From positions 1,302,001 to 1,366,000 of the forward strand of contig NZ_CP017157.1 in assembly GCF_001729485.1 (NCBI RefSeq): a DNA stretch of 64,000 nt, given 5' to 3'. Below, in pieces: positions 36,955 through 48,300 of this stretch (the stretch's first letter is position 1; each line of letters begins with the position of its first letter). A model generated the notes under the pieces. It did no database searches, had not been told where the DNA came from, and was given only the letters and a program-made list of their open reading frames with translations. The position numbers were made by a program, and so were the translations under genes. The stretch is from Streptomyces lydicus. GTDB taxonomy: Bacteria; Actinomycetota; Actinomycetes; Streptomycetales; Streptomycetaceae.

Positions 36955-38355
36955 ATGCTTTCCATGAAGGGGCGGGGCGCAGCCCGCCTTGCCGCCGCGG
37001 TCGTGGCCTCTGGCCTGGTCGCGGCGGGCGCAATAGCCACCGCGGGAACTGCCGCGGCGGACGAGACCACCCCGGCTCACGGGGGCGCCACCGCCACGCT
37101 CGGTGGACTGAAGACGTTCGACCAGGCGGTCGTGCACAGTGACGGCGGGGACCAGCGCGTCGGCGCCGGGCTCTTCGAGATGTCGGTCGACAACGGCGGC
37201 ACGCTCCAGACGTACTGCATCGACATCCACAACCCGACGCAGCAGCAGGCCAAGTACCAGGAAGTGCCCTGGAGCGCCTCGTCGCTGCACAACAACGCGG
37301 ACGCCGGCAAGATCCGCTGGATCCTGCAGAACTCGTACCCGCAGGTGAACGACCTGGCCGCGCTCGCCTCCAAGGCCGGTGCCGGGAACCTCACCGAGAA
37401 GACCGCCGCGGCCGGCACCCAGGTCGCGATCTGGCGCTTCTCCGACCACGTCAAGGTGGACGCGGTCGACCCGGCGGCCGAGAAGCTCGCCGAGTACCTG
37501 GAGAAGAACGCGCAGAGCGTCGCGGAGCCCAAGGCGTCCCTGACGCTGGACCCGCCGGCCGTCTCCGGCAAGTCCGGCGGCAAGCTCGGCCCGGTCACCG
37601 TGCACACCAACGCCGACAGCGTGACGATCTCCCCGGCGGCCGGCGCGCCGGCCGGTGTGAAGGTCGTCGGCAAGGACGGCAAGCCGGTCACCAGCGCCGC
37701 CGACGGCACCCAGCTGTTCTTCGACGTGCCGAAGGGCACCGCGGACGGCAACACCTCGCTGACCGCGCAGGCCGCCACCAAGGTCCCGGTCGGCCGTGCC
37801 TTCACCGGCATCGGTGAGCACGCCAAGAGCCAGACCCAGATCCTGGCCGGCTCCAGCGAGTCCACGGTCTCCGCGGCCGCCACGGTCTCCTGGAAGAAGC
37901 AGGGCGCCATCCCGGCGATCACCGCCGAGAAGAACTGCGCCAAGGGTGGCGTGGACGTCACCGCCAGCAACAAGGGCGACGAGGCGTTCCGCTTCCAGCT
38001 GTCCGGCAAGGACTACGAGGTCAAGCCGGGCGCGTCGCAGACCGTGACGGTGCCGGTCGGTGAGGACCAGCCGTACAACATCACGATCACGGGTGCGGGC
38101 GGCTTCAAGAAGTCGTTCACCGGCGTGCTGGACTGCAAGACCGCCGGCAGCGGCGGCGGCAAGCCCTCCTCGAAGCCCAGCCCGGCGTCGGTCGGCGGGA
38201 GCACCACCGGTGGCGGCCACGGCACCGACCTCGCCGAGACCGGCTCCAGCAGCGCCACCCCGATGATCGCGGGCGTCGCGGTCGTCCTGGTCGTGGTCGG
38301 CGGTGCCGCGGTGTTCTTCCTCCGCAAGAAGAAGGCCGGCACCCCCGCGCAGTGA
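36955..38355 (+). CDS. Sortase-anchored thioester-domain (TQXA-type) surface protein
   Basis: 466 residues. A signal peptide (basic MLSMKGRGAARL, hydrophobic core, AATAGTAAADE cleavage region) is followed by a thioester domain with Cys in LQTYCIDIHNP and Gln in the TQVAIWRF motif. These residues form an internal Cys-Gln thioester that can bond covalently to target surfaces. Repetitive beta-rich domains follow (about 190-400), then a Ser/Gly/Thr linker and a cell-wall sorting signal: LAETG, hydrophobic MIAGVAVVLVVVGGAAVFF and RKKK. LAxTG is the class E sortase motif of actinobacteria. ATG 36955 has AGAGGGG upstream. The gene appears monocistronic, with a terminator at 38480. Confidence 0.9.
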   Translation: MLSMKGRGAARLAAAVVASGLVAAGAIATAGTAAADETTPAHGGATATLGGLKTFDQAVVHSDGGDQRVGAGLFEMSVDNGGTLQTYCIDIHNPTQQQAKYQEVPWSASSLHNNADAGKIRWILQNSYPQVNDLAALASKAGAGNLTEKTAAAGTQVAIWRFSDHVKVDAVDPAAEKLAEYLEKNAQSVAEPKASLTLDPPAVSGKSGGKLGPVTVHTNADSVTISPAAGAPAGVKVVGKDGKPVTSAADGTQLFFDVPKGTADGNTSLTAQAATKVPVGRAFTGIGEHAKSQTQILAGSSESTVSAAATVSWKKQGAIPAITAEKNCAKGGVDVTASNKGDEAFRFQLSGKDYEVKPGASQTVTVPVGEDQPYNITITGAGGFKKSFTGVLDCKTAGSGGGKPSSKPSPASVGGSTTGGGHGTDLAETGSSSATPMIAGVAVVLVVVGGAAVFFLRKKKAGTPAQ

Positions 38356-38384
38356 CGCGCACCTCGGCGGCACCCGGCGCGGTG

Positions 38385-38419
38385 CCCGCAGTACCCGCAG
38401 TACCGCAGTACCCGCAGTA
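38385..38419. repeat. Tandem CCCGCAGTA repeat, four units
   Basis: Four 9-bp units (the third lacks one C) follow the surface-protein stop. The 304-bp gap 38356-38659 holds this repeat, a terminator and the ettA upstream region. Confidence 0.85.
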
Positions 38420-38479
38420 ACCATCGGCGAGCGCTCGTGACCTCAGGGTGAGCGAGCGGTCGCGGTGGGAACACCCCGT

Positions 38480-38509
38480 GGCCCCGGAGCGTTGTGTCGC
38501 TCCGGGGCC
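38480..38509 (+). terminator. Terminator of the surface-protein gene
   Basis: A perfect 12-bp stem (38480-38491 with 38498-38509) with loop TTGTGT. Confidence 0.8.
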
Positions 38510-38659
38510 GCTGGCGTCCGTCCCTTGGCACGCGTTTCCTTCCGGGGCTGGACGTACGGCAAGATGGGGTGTATCTGCCCTCCTCCGGCCTCGGCGCGCG
38601 GTGGCACCGGGCGGCGGCGCACACGACTCTGATCGATCCAATCTGGCGGACGGTTTCTC

Positions 38660-40324
38660 TTGGCTGAGTACATCTACACGATGCGCAAGACGCGCAAGGC
38701 GCACGGCGACAAGGTCATCCTTGACGACGTGACGCTGAGCTTCCTGCCGGGCGCGAAGATCGGCGTCGTGGGTCCCAACGGCGCCGGTAAGTCCACGGTG
38801 CTGAAGATCATGGCCGGTCTGGAGCAGCCGTCGAACGGTGACGCGTTCCTCTCCCCGGGCTACACCGTCGGCATGCTCCTCCAGGAGCCCCCGCTGGACG
38901 AGTCCAAGACGGTCCTGCAGAACGTGCAGGACGGCGCCGCCGAGATCATGGGCAAGCTCCACCGCTTCAACGAGGTCGCCGAGCTGATGGCGACCGACTA
39001 CTCGGACGCGCTCATGGAGGAGATGGGCAAGCTCCAGGAAGACCTCGACCACGCCAACGCGTGGGACCTGGACACCCAGCTGGAGCAGGCCATGGACGCC
39101 CTCGGCTGCCCGCCCGGCGACTGGCCGGTCACCAACCTCTCCGGTGGTGAGCGCCGCCGCGTCGCGCTGTGCAAGCTGCTGCTGGAGGCCCCCGACCTGC
39201 TGCTCCTCGACGAGCCCACCAACCACCTGGACGCCGAGTCCGTGCAGTGGCTGGAGCAGCACCTGGCCAAGTACCCCGGCACCGTCGTCGCCGTCACCCA
39301 CGACCGGTACTTCCTCGACAACGTCGCGGGCTGGATCCTGGAGCTCGACCGCGGCCGTGCCCACGGCTACGAGGGCAACTACTCCAAGTACCTGGAGACC
39401 AAGCAGACCCGTCTGAAGGTCGAGGGCCAGAAGGACGCCAAGCGTGCCAAGCGTCTGAAGGAAGAGCTGGAGTGGGTCCGCTCCAACGCCAAGGGGCGGC
39501 AGGCCAAGTCCAAGTCGCGTCTGGCGCGCTACGAGGAGATGGCCGCCGAGGCCGACAAGATGCGGAAGCTGGACTTCGAGGAGATCCAGATCCCGCCGGG
39601 CCCGCGTCTGGGCAACATCGTCGTCGAGGTCGACAAGCTCAACAAGGCATTCGGCGAGAAGGTCCTCATCGAGGACCTCAGCTTCACCCTGCCCCGCAAC
39701 GGCATCGTCGGCGTCATCGGCCCGAACGGCGCCGGCAAGACCACGCTGTTCAAGATGCTCCAGGGCCTGGAGACCCCGGACTCCGGCGACATCAAGGTCG
39801 GCGAGACCGTCAAGATCTCCTACGTCGACCAGAGCCGCGAGAACATCGACCCCAAGAAGACCCTGTGGGCCGTGGTCTCCGACGAGCTGGACTACATCAA
39901 CGTCGGCCAGGTCGAGATGCCCTCGCGCGCCTATGTGAGCGCCTTCGGCTTCAAGGGCCCGGACCAGCAGAAGCCGGCCGGTGTGCTCTCCGGTGGTGAG
40001 CGCAACCGCCTCAACCTGGCGCTCACCCTCAAGCAGGGCGGCAACCTGCTGCTCCTCGACGAGCCGACCAACGACCTCGACGTCGAGACCCTGTCGTCGC
40101 TGGAGAACGCGCTGCTGGAGTTCCCCGGCTGCGCCGTGGTCGTCTCCCACGACCGCTGGTTCCTCGACCGCGTCGCCACGCACATCCTGGCGTACGAGGG
40201 CGACTCCCGCTGGTTCTGGTTCGAGGGCAACTTCGAGTCGTACGAGAAGAACAAGGTCGAGCGCCTCGGCGCGGACGCGGCCCGCCCGCACCGTGCCACG
40301 TACAAGAAGCTCACCCGGGGCTGA
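38660..40324 (+). CDS. ettA: Energy-dependent translational throttle protein EttA (ABC-F)
   Basis: 554 residues, no membrane segments, two ABC domains. Domain 1: Walker A VGPNGAGKST, signature LSGGERRR, Walker B LLLLDEPTNHLD. Domain 2: IGPNGAGKTT, LSGGERNR, LLLLDEPTNDLD. The linker contains the Arg/Lys-rich P-site tRNA-interaction motif (RLKEELEWVRSNAKGRQAKSK region). The N-terminus AEYIYTMRKTRKAHGDKVIL is characteristic of EttA. EttA binds the ribosomal E site and gates the first elongation step by ATP/ADP ratio. The start is TTG 38660, fixed by homology; only a weak SD (GGCGGA) precedes it. The thioesterase starts 5 bp after the stop. Confidence 0.96.
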   Translation: MAEYIYTMRKTRKAHGDKVILDDVTLSFLPGAKIGVVGPNGAGKSTVLKIMAGLEQPSNGDAFLSPGYTVGMLLQEPPLDESKTVLQNVQDGAAEIMGKLHRFNEVAELMATDYSDALMEEMGKLQEDLDHANAWDLDTQLEQAMDALGCPPGDWPVTNLSGGERRRVALCKLLLEAPDLLLLDEPTNHLDAESVQWLEQHLAKYPGTVVAVTHDRYFLDNVAGWILELDRGRAHGYEGNYSKYLETKQTRLKVEGQKDAKRAKRLKEELEWVRSNAKGRQAKSKSRLARYEEMAAEADKMRKLDFEEIQIPPGPRLGNIVVEVDKLNKAFGEKVLIEDLSFTLPRNGIVGVIGPNGAGKTTLFKMLQGLETPDSGDIKVGETVKISYVDQSRENIDPKKTLWAVVSDELDYINVGQVEMPSRAYVSAFGFKGPDQQKPAGVLSGGERNRLNLALTLKQGGNLLLLDEPTNDLDVETLSSLENALLEFPGCAVVVSHDRWFLDRVATHILAYEGDSRWFWFEGNFESYEKNKVERLGADAARPHRATYKKLTRG

Positions 40325-40329
40325 CCGAC

Positions 40330-40764
40330 GTGCGCCACCTCTTCTCCTGCCCCCTGCGCTGGTCCGACATGGACGCGTTCGGCCATGTCAACAACGCGGT
40401 GTTCGTCCGCTACCTCGAAGAGGCGCGGATCGACTTCATGCGCCGGCTGGCGCCGGGGGGCGGCAGCCCGTCGTTCACGGGCGGTTCGGTCGTCGCCCGG
40501 CACCAGATCGACTACGTGCGGCCGCTGGTCCACCGGCCGACGCCGGTGACCGTCGAGTTGTGGGTGACGAAGATCAGCGCCGCGTCGATGACGGTCGCCT
40601 ACGAGGTCAAGGACGACGAGGCGCTCTATCTGCGGGCCTCGACCGTCGTCGTGCCGTACAACTTCGCCGAGGAGCGTCCGCGCCGCCTCACCGCGGAGGA
40701 GAAGGCGATCCTCAAGGAGTACCTCGACGACGCCGCGCACCAGGAGGGAACCGCCGCGGTATGA
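40330..40764 (+). CDS. Acyl-CoA thioesterase, 4HBT hotdog family
   Basis: 144 residues with the 4-hydroxybenzoyl-CoA thioesterase (YbgC/FadM-type) pattern WSDMDAFGHVNNAVFVRYLEEARIDFM, where Asp in DMD is the expected catalytic residue, and a hotdog core QIDYVRPL, VTVELWV, MTVAYEVKD. It should hydrolyse acyl-CoAs; chain preference is unknown. GTG 40330 lies 5 bp after the ettA stop, and the stop overlaps the next ATG (ATGA), so ettA, this gene and the next form an operon. Confidence 0.9.
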   Translation: MRHLFSCPLRWSDMDAFGHVNNAVFVRYLEEARIDFMRRLAPGGGSPSFTGGSVVARHQIDYVRPLVHRPTPVTVELWVTKISAASMTVAYEVKDDEALYLRASTVVVPYNFAEERPRRLTAEEKAILKEYLDDAAHQEGTAAV

Positions 40765-41483
40765 CCGCGCTGCACCTGGCCGACGGCGGGGAGGCGGCGG
40801 ACCTCGCCGCCTTCCTCGCCCGGCTGATCCACTACGACCGCGCCGCGACGGTACGGCTGCAGGCCGGCGGCGGGGTGCTCGCCGTCTTCGGCCGCCCGCC
40901 CTCGTTCGAGGTGCTGGCGATCCGTACCGCCCGGCTCGCCGAGGACACCCCCCTCGACATCACCGTCTCGGCCGGTGAGCTCCTCGAAGGGATCGAGGAG
41001 TCGCGGGGGGCGCTCACCGTGCCCGCTTCCGTGACCGGCCCGCCGTGGACCGGGCTGCTGCCGCCGCGCGGCGGCTGGCAGCGGGTGCCCGGGCTGCCGG
41101 CGCCCGAGGCGCTGACCCGGGCGGTGGCCGCCGCGGTCGCCGAGTTCCGGGCCCGCGACGAGGCACTGCCGCCCCAGCACCGCACCCGCGCCGAACGGGA
41201 CCGCATCGGCCGGGAGATCTGGTCGCGCACCCTCGGCGACACCCTCCTTCCGCTGCGCGCCGCGCACGCCGCGCAGTCGCTGGGCTTCCTCCGTCCGGTG
41301 CGGGCCGGGGCGCTCACCGCGGGCGGCGGCGGGCCCGCCGCACCGGTGCAGGCCCCGCCGCTGAGCCTGTTGTCCGCGGGCGGCTGGCTGCGACTGAGCA
41401 CCCCGTACGGGTCGATCGCCGTACGGACCGGGGGCCCGGCCGGGCTCACCGGGCTGTCGGGGCTGACGGTCACGCCGGTCTGA
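40761..41483 (+). CDS. Conserved protein of unknown function, third gene of the ettA operon
   Basis: 240 residues, cytoplasmic, no membrane segment. The N-terminal part (ADLAAFLARLIHYDRAATVRLQAGGGVLAVFGRPPSFEVLAIRTARL) looks alpha/beta and continues into LDITVSAGELLEGIEES; the C-terminal half contains a helical stretch (EALTRAVAAAVAEFRARDEALPPQHRTRAERDRIGREIW). No motif is recognised. It starts at ATG 40761, overlapping the thioesterase stop, with GGAGGGAA upstream. Coupling to ettA and a thioesterase is the only hint of role. Confidence 0.75.
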   Translation: MTALHLADGGEAADLAAFLARLIHYDRAATVRLQAGGGVLAVFGRPPSFEVLAIRTARLAEDTPLDITVSAGELLEGIEESRGALTVPASVTGPPWTGLLPPRGGWQRVPGLPAPEALTRAVAAAVAEFRARDEALPPQHRTRAERDRIGREIWSRTLGDTLLPLRAAHAAQSLGFLRPVRAGALTAGGGGPAAPVQAPPLSLLSAGGWLRLSTPYGSIAVRTGGPAGLTGLSGLTVTPV

Positions 41484-41565
41484 GCCGCCGCACACCCGGC
41501 CGCGCCGCCGCACGACCGCCCGAGCCGGGTGCCGGGCGGTGCGCTCGCGGGGCGCGGGGCCGTGC

Positions 41566-42608
<1,043 letters not shown>

Positions 42609-42612
<4 letters not shown>

Positions 42613-45344
42613 GGTCGTTCCCCCATCCTCAACTCGGCGCTCTCACGCCGTCGTTCGCTCAGCCATGCCTGGGCCAGGGCCACCACCAGTGCCAGTACGA
42701 CCACGCCCGCCGACGGCAGCAGCAGGGACGCGGCATCGGTGCGCAGGCGTACGGCGCCGAGCGGGCCGCCGCCCGGTGTGCCGGACAGCGCGAGCGGGGC
42801 GAGGTCCGTCCCGGCGCTCAGCAGCCGGATCGTGACGGCACCGACCAGCGCCCCGCCGCCCGCGGCCAGCAGCGCCTGCGGCAGCGCCTCCAGGACCATC
42901 AGCCGCCGCCCGTGCCCGGGTGGCAGGCCCATCGTGCGCAGTCCGGCCAGGAGTTGGGTGCGCTGCGGGGCGGCCTGGAGCAGGGAGAGCAGCAGGGCCA
43001 GCAGCGCGAAGCCGGCGCCGGCCACCACGGCCGCGGTGTAGAGGCGTTCCGCCCCCTGCTGGAGCGGCGAGTCGGCGAGTGCCGCGCGTTCCGCGGAGCG
43101 CAGCGCGAGCCGGAGGGGTGGCCCGGCGGACGGGGTGTGGGCGCGGACGGCGGCGCGCAGCGCCCCGGCGTCCAGGGAGTGGCCGGACAGCAGCAGGAGG
43201 GTGGGGCCGTTGGCCGGCTCGGCGTAGGTGTCCGGGTGGAGCCGGGCCACGCTGCGGGCGTTGAGCAGCACGAAGTCGCCGCCGGGCTGGGCGGGGGTGT
43301 CGGTGCGGACGGCCGTGGGGCGGATGACGAGCTGGCCGAACTCCGGCTGCAGCGCCATCGGCGCGCGCCCGAAGCGGGCCAGGACGCGGGGCGAGACGAT
43401 CGCGGGCAGCGGCCGGTCCCCGCCGGGGTCGGCCAGTTGTGCCGCGGAGAAGGCGCCCAGACCGGTGGCACGGGCCAGCCGGGAGTACGCCGGGGCGTCG
43501 GCGATGACCAGATAGAGGGGCGGACCGCCGTCGTCGGCCGCCTGCACGGAGAGGCGTACCGGAACCGCGTCGTCGACGCCCGGCACCGCCGCGACGGCCC
43601 GCCGGAGGGCGGCCGGGAGCGGCTTGTCGGCGGACACCCGGGCCTCCGCGCCGACCGCGGTCAGCGCCGCGCGGTCGCGCGCGGTGGCGATCCCGGCGAG
43701 CACCGAGCCACCGAAGGACGCCGTGGTCAGCGCCACCAGGAGGGCCAGCAGCGGCAGTCCGGCGGTGGCCGGGGCGCGGCCCGCGCGGGCCAGCGCGAGA
43801 AAGCCGGTCAGCCCGGTGGTGCGGGCGGCGGGCCGGGCCGCCAGGCGCAGCGGGAGCGGGTAGAGCCGCAGCAGGACCAGGGCCGCGATCACCCCGATCA
43901 GTACCGGCGCGGCGCTGACCAGGGCGTCCACCCCACCGCCGGCGGCCGTGCTGCGGCGGCGCAGCGCGACCACCGCACCGGCCGCCAGGACCAGCACGGT
44001 CAGCTCGGCGACCGTACGCCGCCGGGAGGGGCGGGCGGTCGCCAGGTCGGCGCGGGCGGCGGGGCGCGGGCGGCGGTGTGCGGCGGCGGCCCGCAGCGGC
44101 AGCGCGAGCGTGCCCAGCAGCCCGGTGCCGGCCGCCGCCAGCAGCGAGGGCAGCACCCGTTCGCCGGGGACGACGAGGAGTGCCAGCCCGCCGCCGGCGG
44201 CGGCCGCGGGCAGCGCCACCGCCCCGGCCTCCGCGGCCAGTTGGCCCGTCAGGCCGGCCAGCGACGCGCCGCGGGCCCGCAGCAGCGCCAGCTCGGGGCT
44301 CCGCCGGGCCGCGGCCAGCGCCCCGCTCATCAGCAGCACGATGCCCGCGACGGTGCCGATCCCGAACGCGGCCACCGCGATGACCGGCGCGACCGCCGCC
44401 CGCATCCGCGCGAAGCCGTCCAGCAGGCCGTCCACCGCGCTGTCGGCGAGCGCGCCGCCGCCCGCGACACCCCGTACCTTCGCGAGCGCCGCGCCGTGTT
44501 CGAGGGAGACCAGCCGGTCCCGCAGCCGCGGCGCCTCCTGGGCGGTCAGCGCGCCCGCGTCGACCGGATAGCGCCAGAACTTCTCCGGTTCGCCCTGGGT
44601 GGCCGTCAGCGCCGGCCCGTCCTGAGGGGACAGCAGCAGACCGGCGCGCCAGTACCTCTGCGGCGGTGTGCTCGCGGACACGTCCTGGCGGGCGGCGGCC
44701 ATCAGCGGGTCCACGGCCCAGTACGGGCCGTCCGGTTCGCGCGGGGTGAGCAGCCCGCAGATCCGTACGGTCAGGCCCTCCAGGTGCAGTTGGCTGCCGA
44801 CGCGCAGACCGAGGGTGCGTGCGGTGGACACGGTCACCGCCGCCTCGACGGTGCGCGCCCCGGAGGCCGCGCCGCGCGGCAGCCGCCCCCGGGTGGGCGT
44901 GGCGTGCCGGGCGAGGTCCGCGACCGCGTACAGCGACACGGCGGGACCCGGGCCGTCCGGCCGGGGCAGCCAGGGGTCGCGCGCGTTCAGTGCCTTGGCG
45001 GTGCGTACGCCGTACAGCGTCTGGCCGCCGGAGATCCGCAGCGGAGCGTCGAACTGCCGCCGGATCGCCCGGTCCTGGCGGTTGAGTTCCGCCGCACGGT
45101 AGGCGGCCGCGGGGTCGGCGGCGCGCACGTCGCCGCGCGCGACGGAGATCTCCAGCGTCTGCTGCTCGGGCGGCGCCGCACCGAGCGCATGGCGCACCCC
45201 ACGCGTCTCGTACGCGTCCACGCCGCGCGGGAACGCCGCCGCGAGGAACGCCGTGACCAGCACCAGCGCGCCCAGCGCCAGCGCCGCCCCGCGCGCCGTC
45301 CGCAGCCGGACCGCCAGCAGGCCCGTCCGGGTGAGCGCGCTCAT
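42609..45344 (-). CDS. FtsX/MacB-type ABC permease, large
   Basis: 911 residues. An N-terminal membrane helix (TARGAALALGALVLVTAFLAAAF) precedes a large extracytoplasmic region. Further helix groups follow around AVAPVIAVAAFGIGTVAGIVLLMSGALAAARR, where the FtsX-type core begins (SPELALLRARGAS), and at LYTAAVVAGAGFALLALLLSLLQ and the C-terminus (QALLAAGGGALVGAVTIRLL, LLPSAGVVVLALVVALAQAW). The double FtsX layout suits export or lipid/protein handling at the outer membrane face; the substrate is unknown. The start ATG 45344 has GGAGG upstream. It lies 31 bp after the other permease and overlaps the ATPase gene. Confidence 0.82.
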
Positions 45345-45375
45345 CGGCCTCCGCCCCTCGACAGCTTCGTCATGG

Positions 45376-48300
45376 TCACAACGCTCCTTGGTCGCGCAGG
45401 GCCGCGACCGGGTCGCCACCGCGCAGCCCGATGCCCGCGACGACCAGCAGCGGAACCGCCGCGACCGCCGCCAGCAGCGCGGCCACCTGGCCGGCCGGCA
45501 GCTCCACCAGCACCGGCGGCACCGGGCGGGCCGCCTCCCCGGTCAGCACGATCAGCGGGACCACCGCCCGGGTCAACACCGTCCCCAGTGCCCCGCCGAC
45601 CGCCAGCGCCAGTGCGATCAGCACGCCCTGCTCGGCGGCGATCATCCGGGCGAGCTGGCGGCGCGGCGCCCCCAGGGCCCGCAGCACGGCGAACTCCCTG
45701 GCCCGTTCGCGGACCGAGCCGGCGGCGCTCACCGCGAAGCCGACAGCCGCCAGCGCCACCGCGACCGCGGCCGCCGCGGTCAGCGCGCTCCGCGGCCCGA
45801 GGCCCAGCGGGTCGTCGTGCAACTGCCGGGCGATCTCGTCGCGGACCAGGACCTGGCCGGGGTCGGTGTCCGGGCGGGCACGCAGCGCGTCGACGGCCCG
45901 CGCGGCCGCGCCGGGCTCCGGACGCAGCCACCACTCGGAGGCGGTCAGCGGCGCGGCGCCGCGCTCGGCCAGCGCCTCGTTGACCGCGCGGAAGTCGACC
46001 AGCAGTCCGCCGCCGGCGGTGGCCGCGCCGTCCGCGGGGCCCGGCAGGGCCCGTACCGCCCGGACGATCCGCGCCTTCAACTGCTGCCCGTTGACCGGCA
46101 CATCGATGACCGAGCCGGCCTTCGAACCGCTGTCGCGCAGGAACGCGTCGGTGGCGACGGCGGCGAGCGGCCGCGGCGCCGGCCGCGCGACGGTGATCCG
46201 CAGCGAGGTCACCGCCGCACCCCAGTCGTCCAGCCGGGCGCCGGTGTCGTACGTCTGGGACAGCAGGCCGCCCTCGGGGACCTCGGCCCGGTCCGCCCGC
46301 GGGCCGTACGCCTCGCCCACGGAGCTGCTCCTGTCGCCGAGCTGCGTCCGCCAGGTCAGGGCGGCGGCCGGGGTGAGGGCCCGGGGTGCGTCGTGGCCGA
46401 CGACGGCCTGCGCCGCGCGGACGGACAGCCGTTGGCGGTGCGAGACGTCCGACTGGTCCGTGTCGACGACCAGTCCGGTCAGCCGCAACGGGCCGGCCGG
46501 GCGGCCCGTGGGGGCGCCGGCCGCCGCGGCGAGGTCCGCGCGCAGGGTGTGCGGTCTGCCGTCGGCGGGGAGCGTGCCGAGCGGCAGGGTGACGGGGACG
46601 CCGAAGCCGTCGGTGATCTGGACGGAGAGGGTGGCGGGCACCGGCCCGGTCACGTGGCTCGCGGCGTCGTTGGCGGGCAGCTGCGGCCGGTCGGGGGCGG
46701 ACCCCAGTGCCTTGAGGGAGCGCAGGGTGGCGGTCAGCCGCACCTCGCGGGTGGCGGTGGGGAGTTCCGGTCCGTCCGTGCGGTGTGCGGACGTGCCACC
46801 GGGTGCGCCGGGTGGCGCCACCGCGCGCAGCACGTCGTCCGCCGCCGCGCCCGGGGTGCCGCCCGCCCCGCCGCCCACCAGGTCGCCGCGCAGCAGCAGT
46901 GCCCCCGCCGACCGCCGTCCGTCCAGGGCGAGCAGCGAGGAGGACCGGCCGTCCGACAGGTCCAGTTCGGCCCGGCCGACGGGCAGCGCCGCGGCCACAC
47001 CGGGCACCGCCGCGTAGGCGCCGCCCTGCCCCCACTGCGGAATCCTGCCGGCCAGTACGCGTACCGCCGCGCCGGCCCGGAAGTCCGCCTGGTCGTCCTG
47101 CGAGCGGTCCCAGGAGGCGCGTTGACCGATCGCCAGCATGCCCAGCGCGGTGGCCAGCACCAGCAGCAGGACGGGGCCCGCGCCGCGGTTGGCGTCTCCC
47201 CCGCTCGCACGGAGTGGGGAGCTCGGGGCGGAGCGGCGGCTGATCTGCCAGCCGGCCAGCGCCGCGGTCAGGCCGCGGCCGCGGGCCGCGCCCCGCTCGG
47301 CGATCCGGGCGGCGAGCGGCAGCAGCCGCAGGGTGAGCACCGTGCCGGCGAGCAGCGCCAGCGCCGGGGCGGTCACCAGCACCGGGTCGATGCCCAGTTG
47401 GCCGGTGGTGTCGCCGGTCAGCACCCCGTCGGCGCCGCCCGTGCCGTCGCCGGTCGTCTGCCGCTGGAGCTGCCAGTAGGCGACGCCGGCGATCACCAGC
47501 AGCCCGAGGTCCGCGCCCGTCCTGCCCCACGACCGCCACTCCGCGCGCCCGGGGGAGCCACCCGGCCGGGCCCGCCCGGGGGCGCCCGCACCGGTCCGCG
47601 ACAGGGCGGGCGCGGCGACCGCGAGGGCGCAGCCCAGGGCCGCGCCGATGCCGGTCAGCCAGGTCGGGCCGGTGAGCCGGGTGTCCAGGGGCAGCCCCGT
47701 ACGGGCGAGCGCGCCGCCGGCCAGCAGGCGCATCAGCGGACCGGACAGCAGCGGGGCACCGACCGCGGCCGGGGCGGCGAGCAGCAGCGACTCGGTGAGC
47801 GCGAGCCCCGCGATCCGCCACCGGGACCCGCCGCGGGCCCGCAGCAGCGCCGTCTCGCCGGCCCGCTCGGTGCTCAGCATCCGGGCGACCAGCAGCAGCG
47901 CGTAGCCGGCGAGCAGCAGCAGTTGGAGGGCCACGATCAGGATGGTGGAGCGGTTCACCAGCAGCGCCCGCCGCAGCTGCCCCAGCGCCTCGGGCAGATC
48001 GGTGCCGGCGGTGGCCTGGCCGCCGAACGCCGGGTCGGCCATCAACGCCTTGGGCGCCGGGCCGGCGGCGGCGCTCAGCGCGTTCAGCCGGTCCGCGGTC
48101 AGCGTCCGGAAGTCGGCGGTGGCGAGCCAGCCGACCGAGTCCTGCACCAGCGGACCGGCCCGGAACGCCGCCGGATCGGTGAGCAGCGGCCCGTAGGTGG
48201 TGAAGCCCAGGGTGCGCACCCCGCGCCCGCCGAGCTCGTCGAGCCGCCAGTAGGGGTCGGTGCGGTCCTTGGGCCGGTAGACGCCGGTGACCCGCACGGT

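Noticed and set aside
38117..40291. Long minus-strand frame opposite ettA
   Set aside because: EttA motifs on the plus strand are complete; the antisense product is a Val/Asp/Gly-rich shadow.
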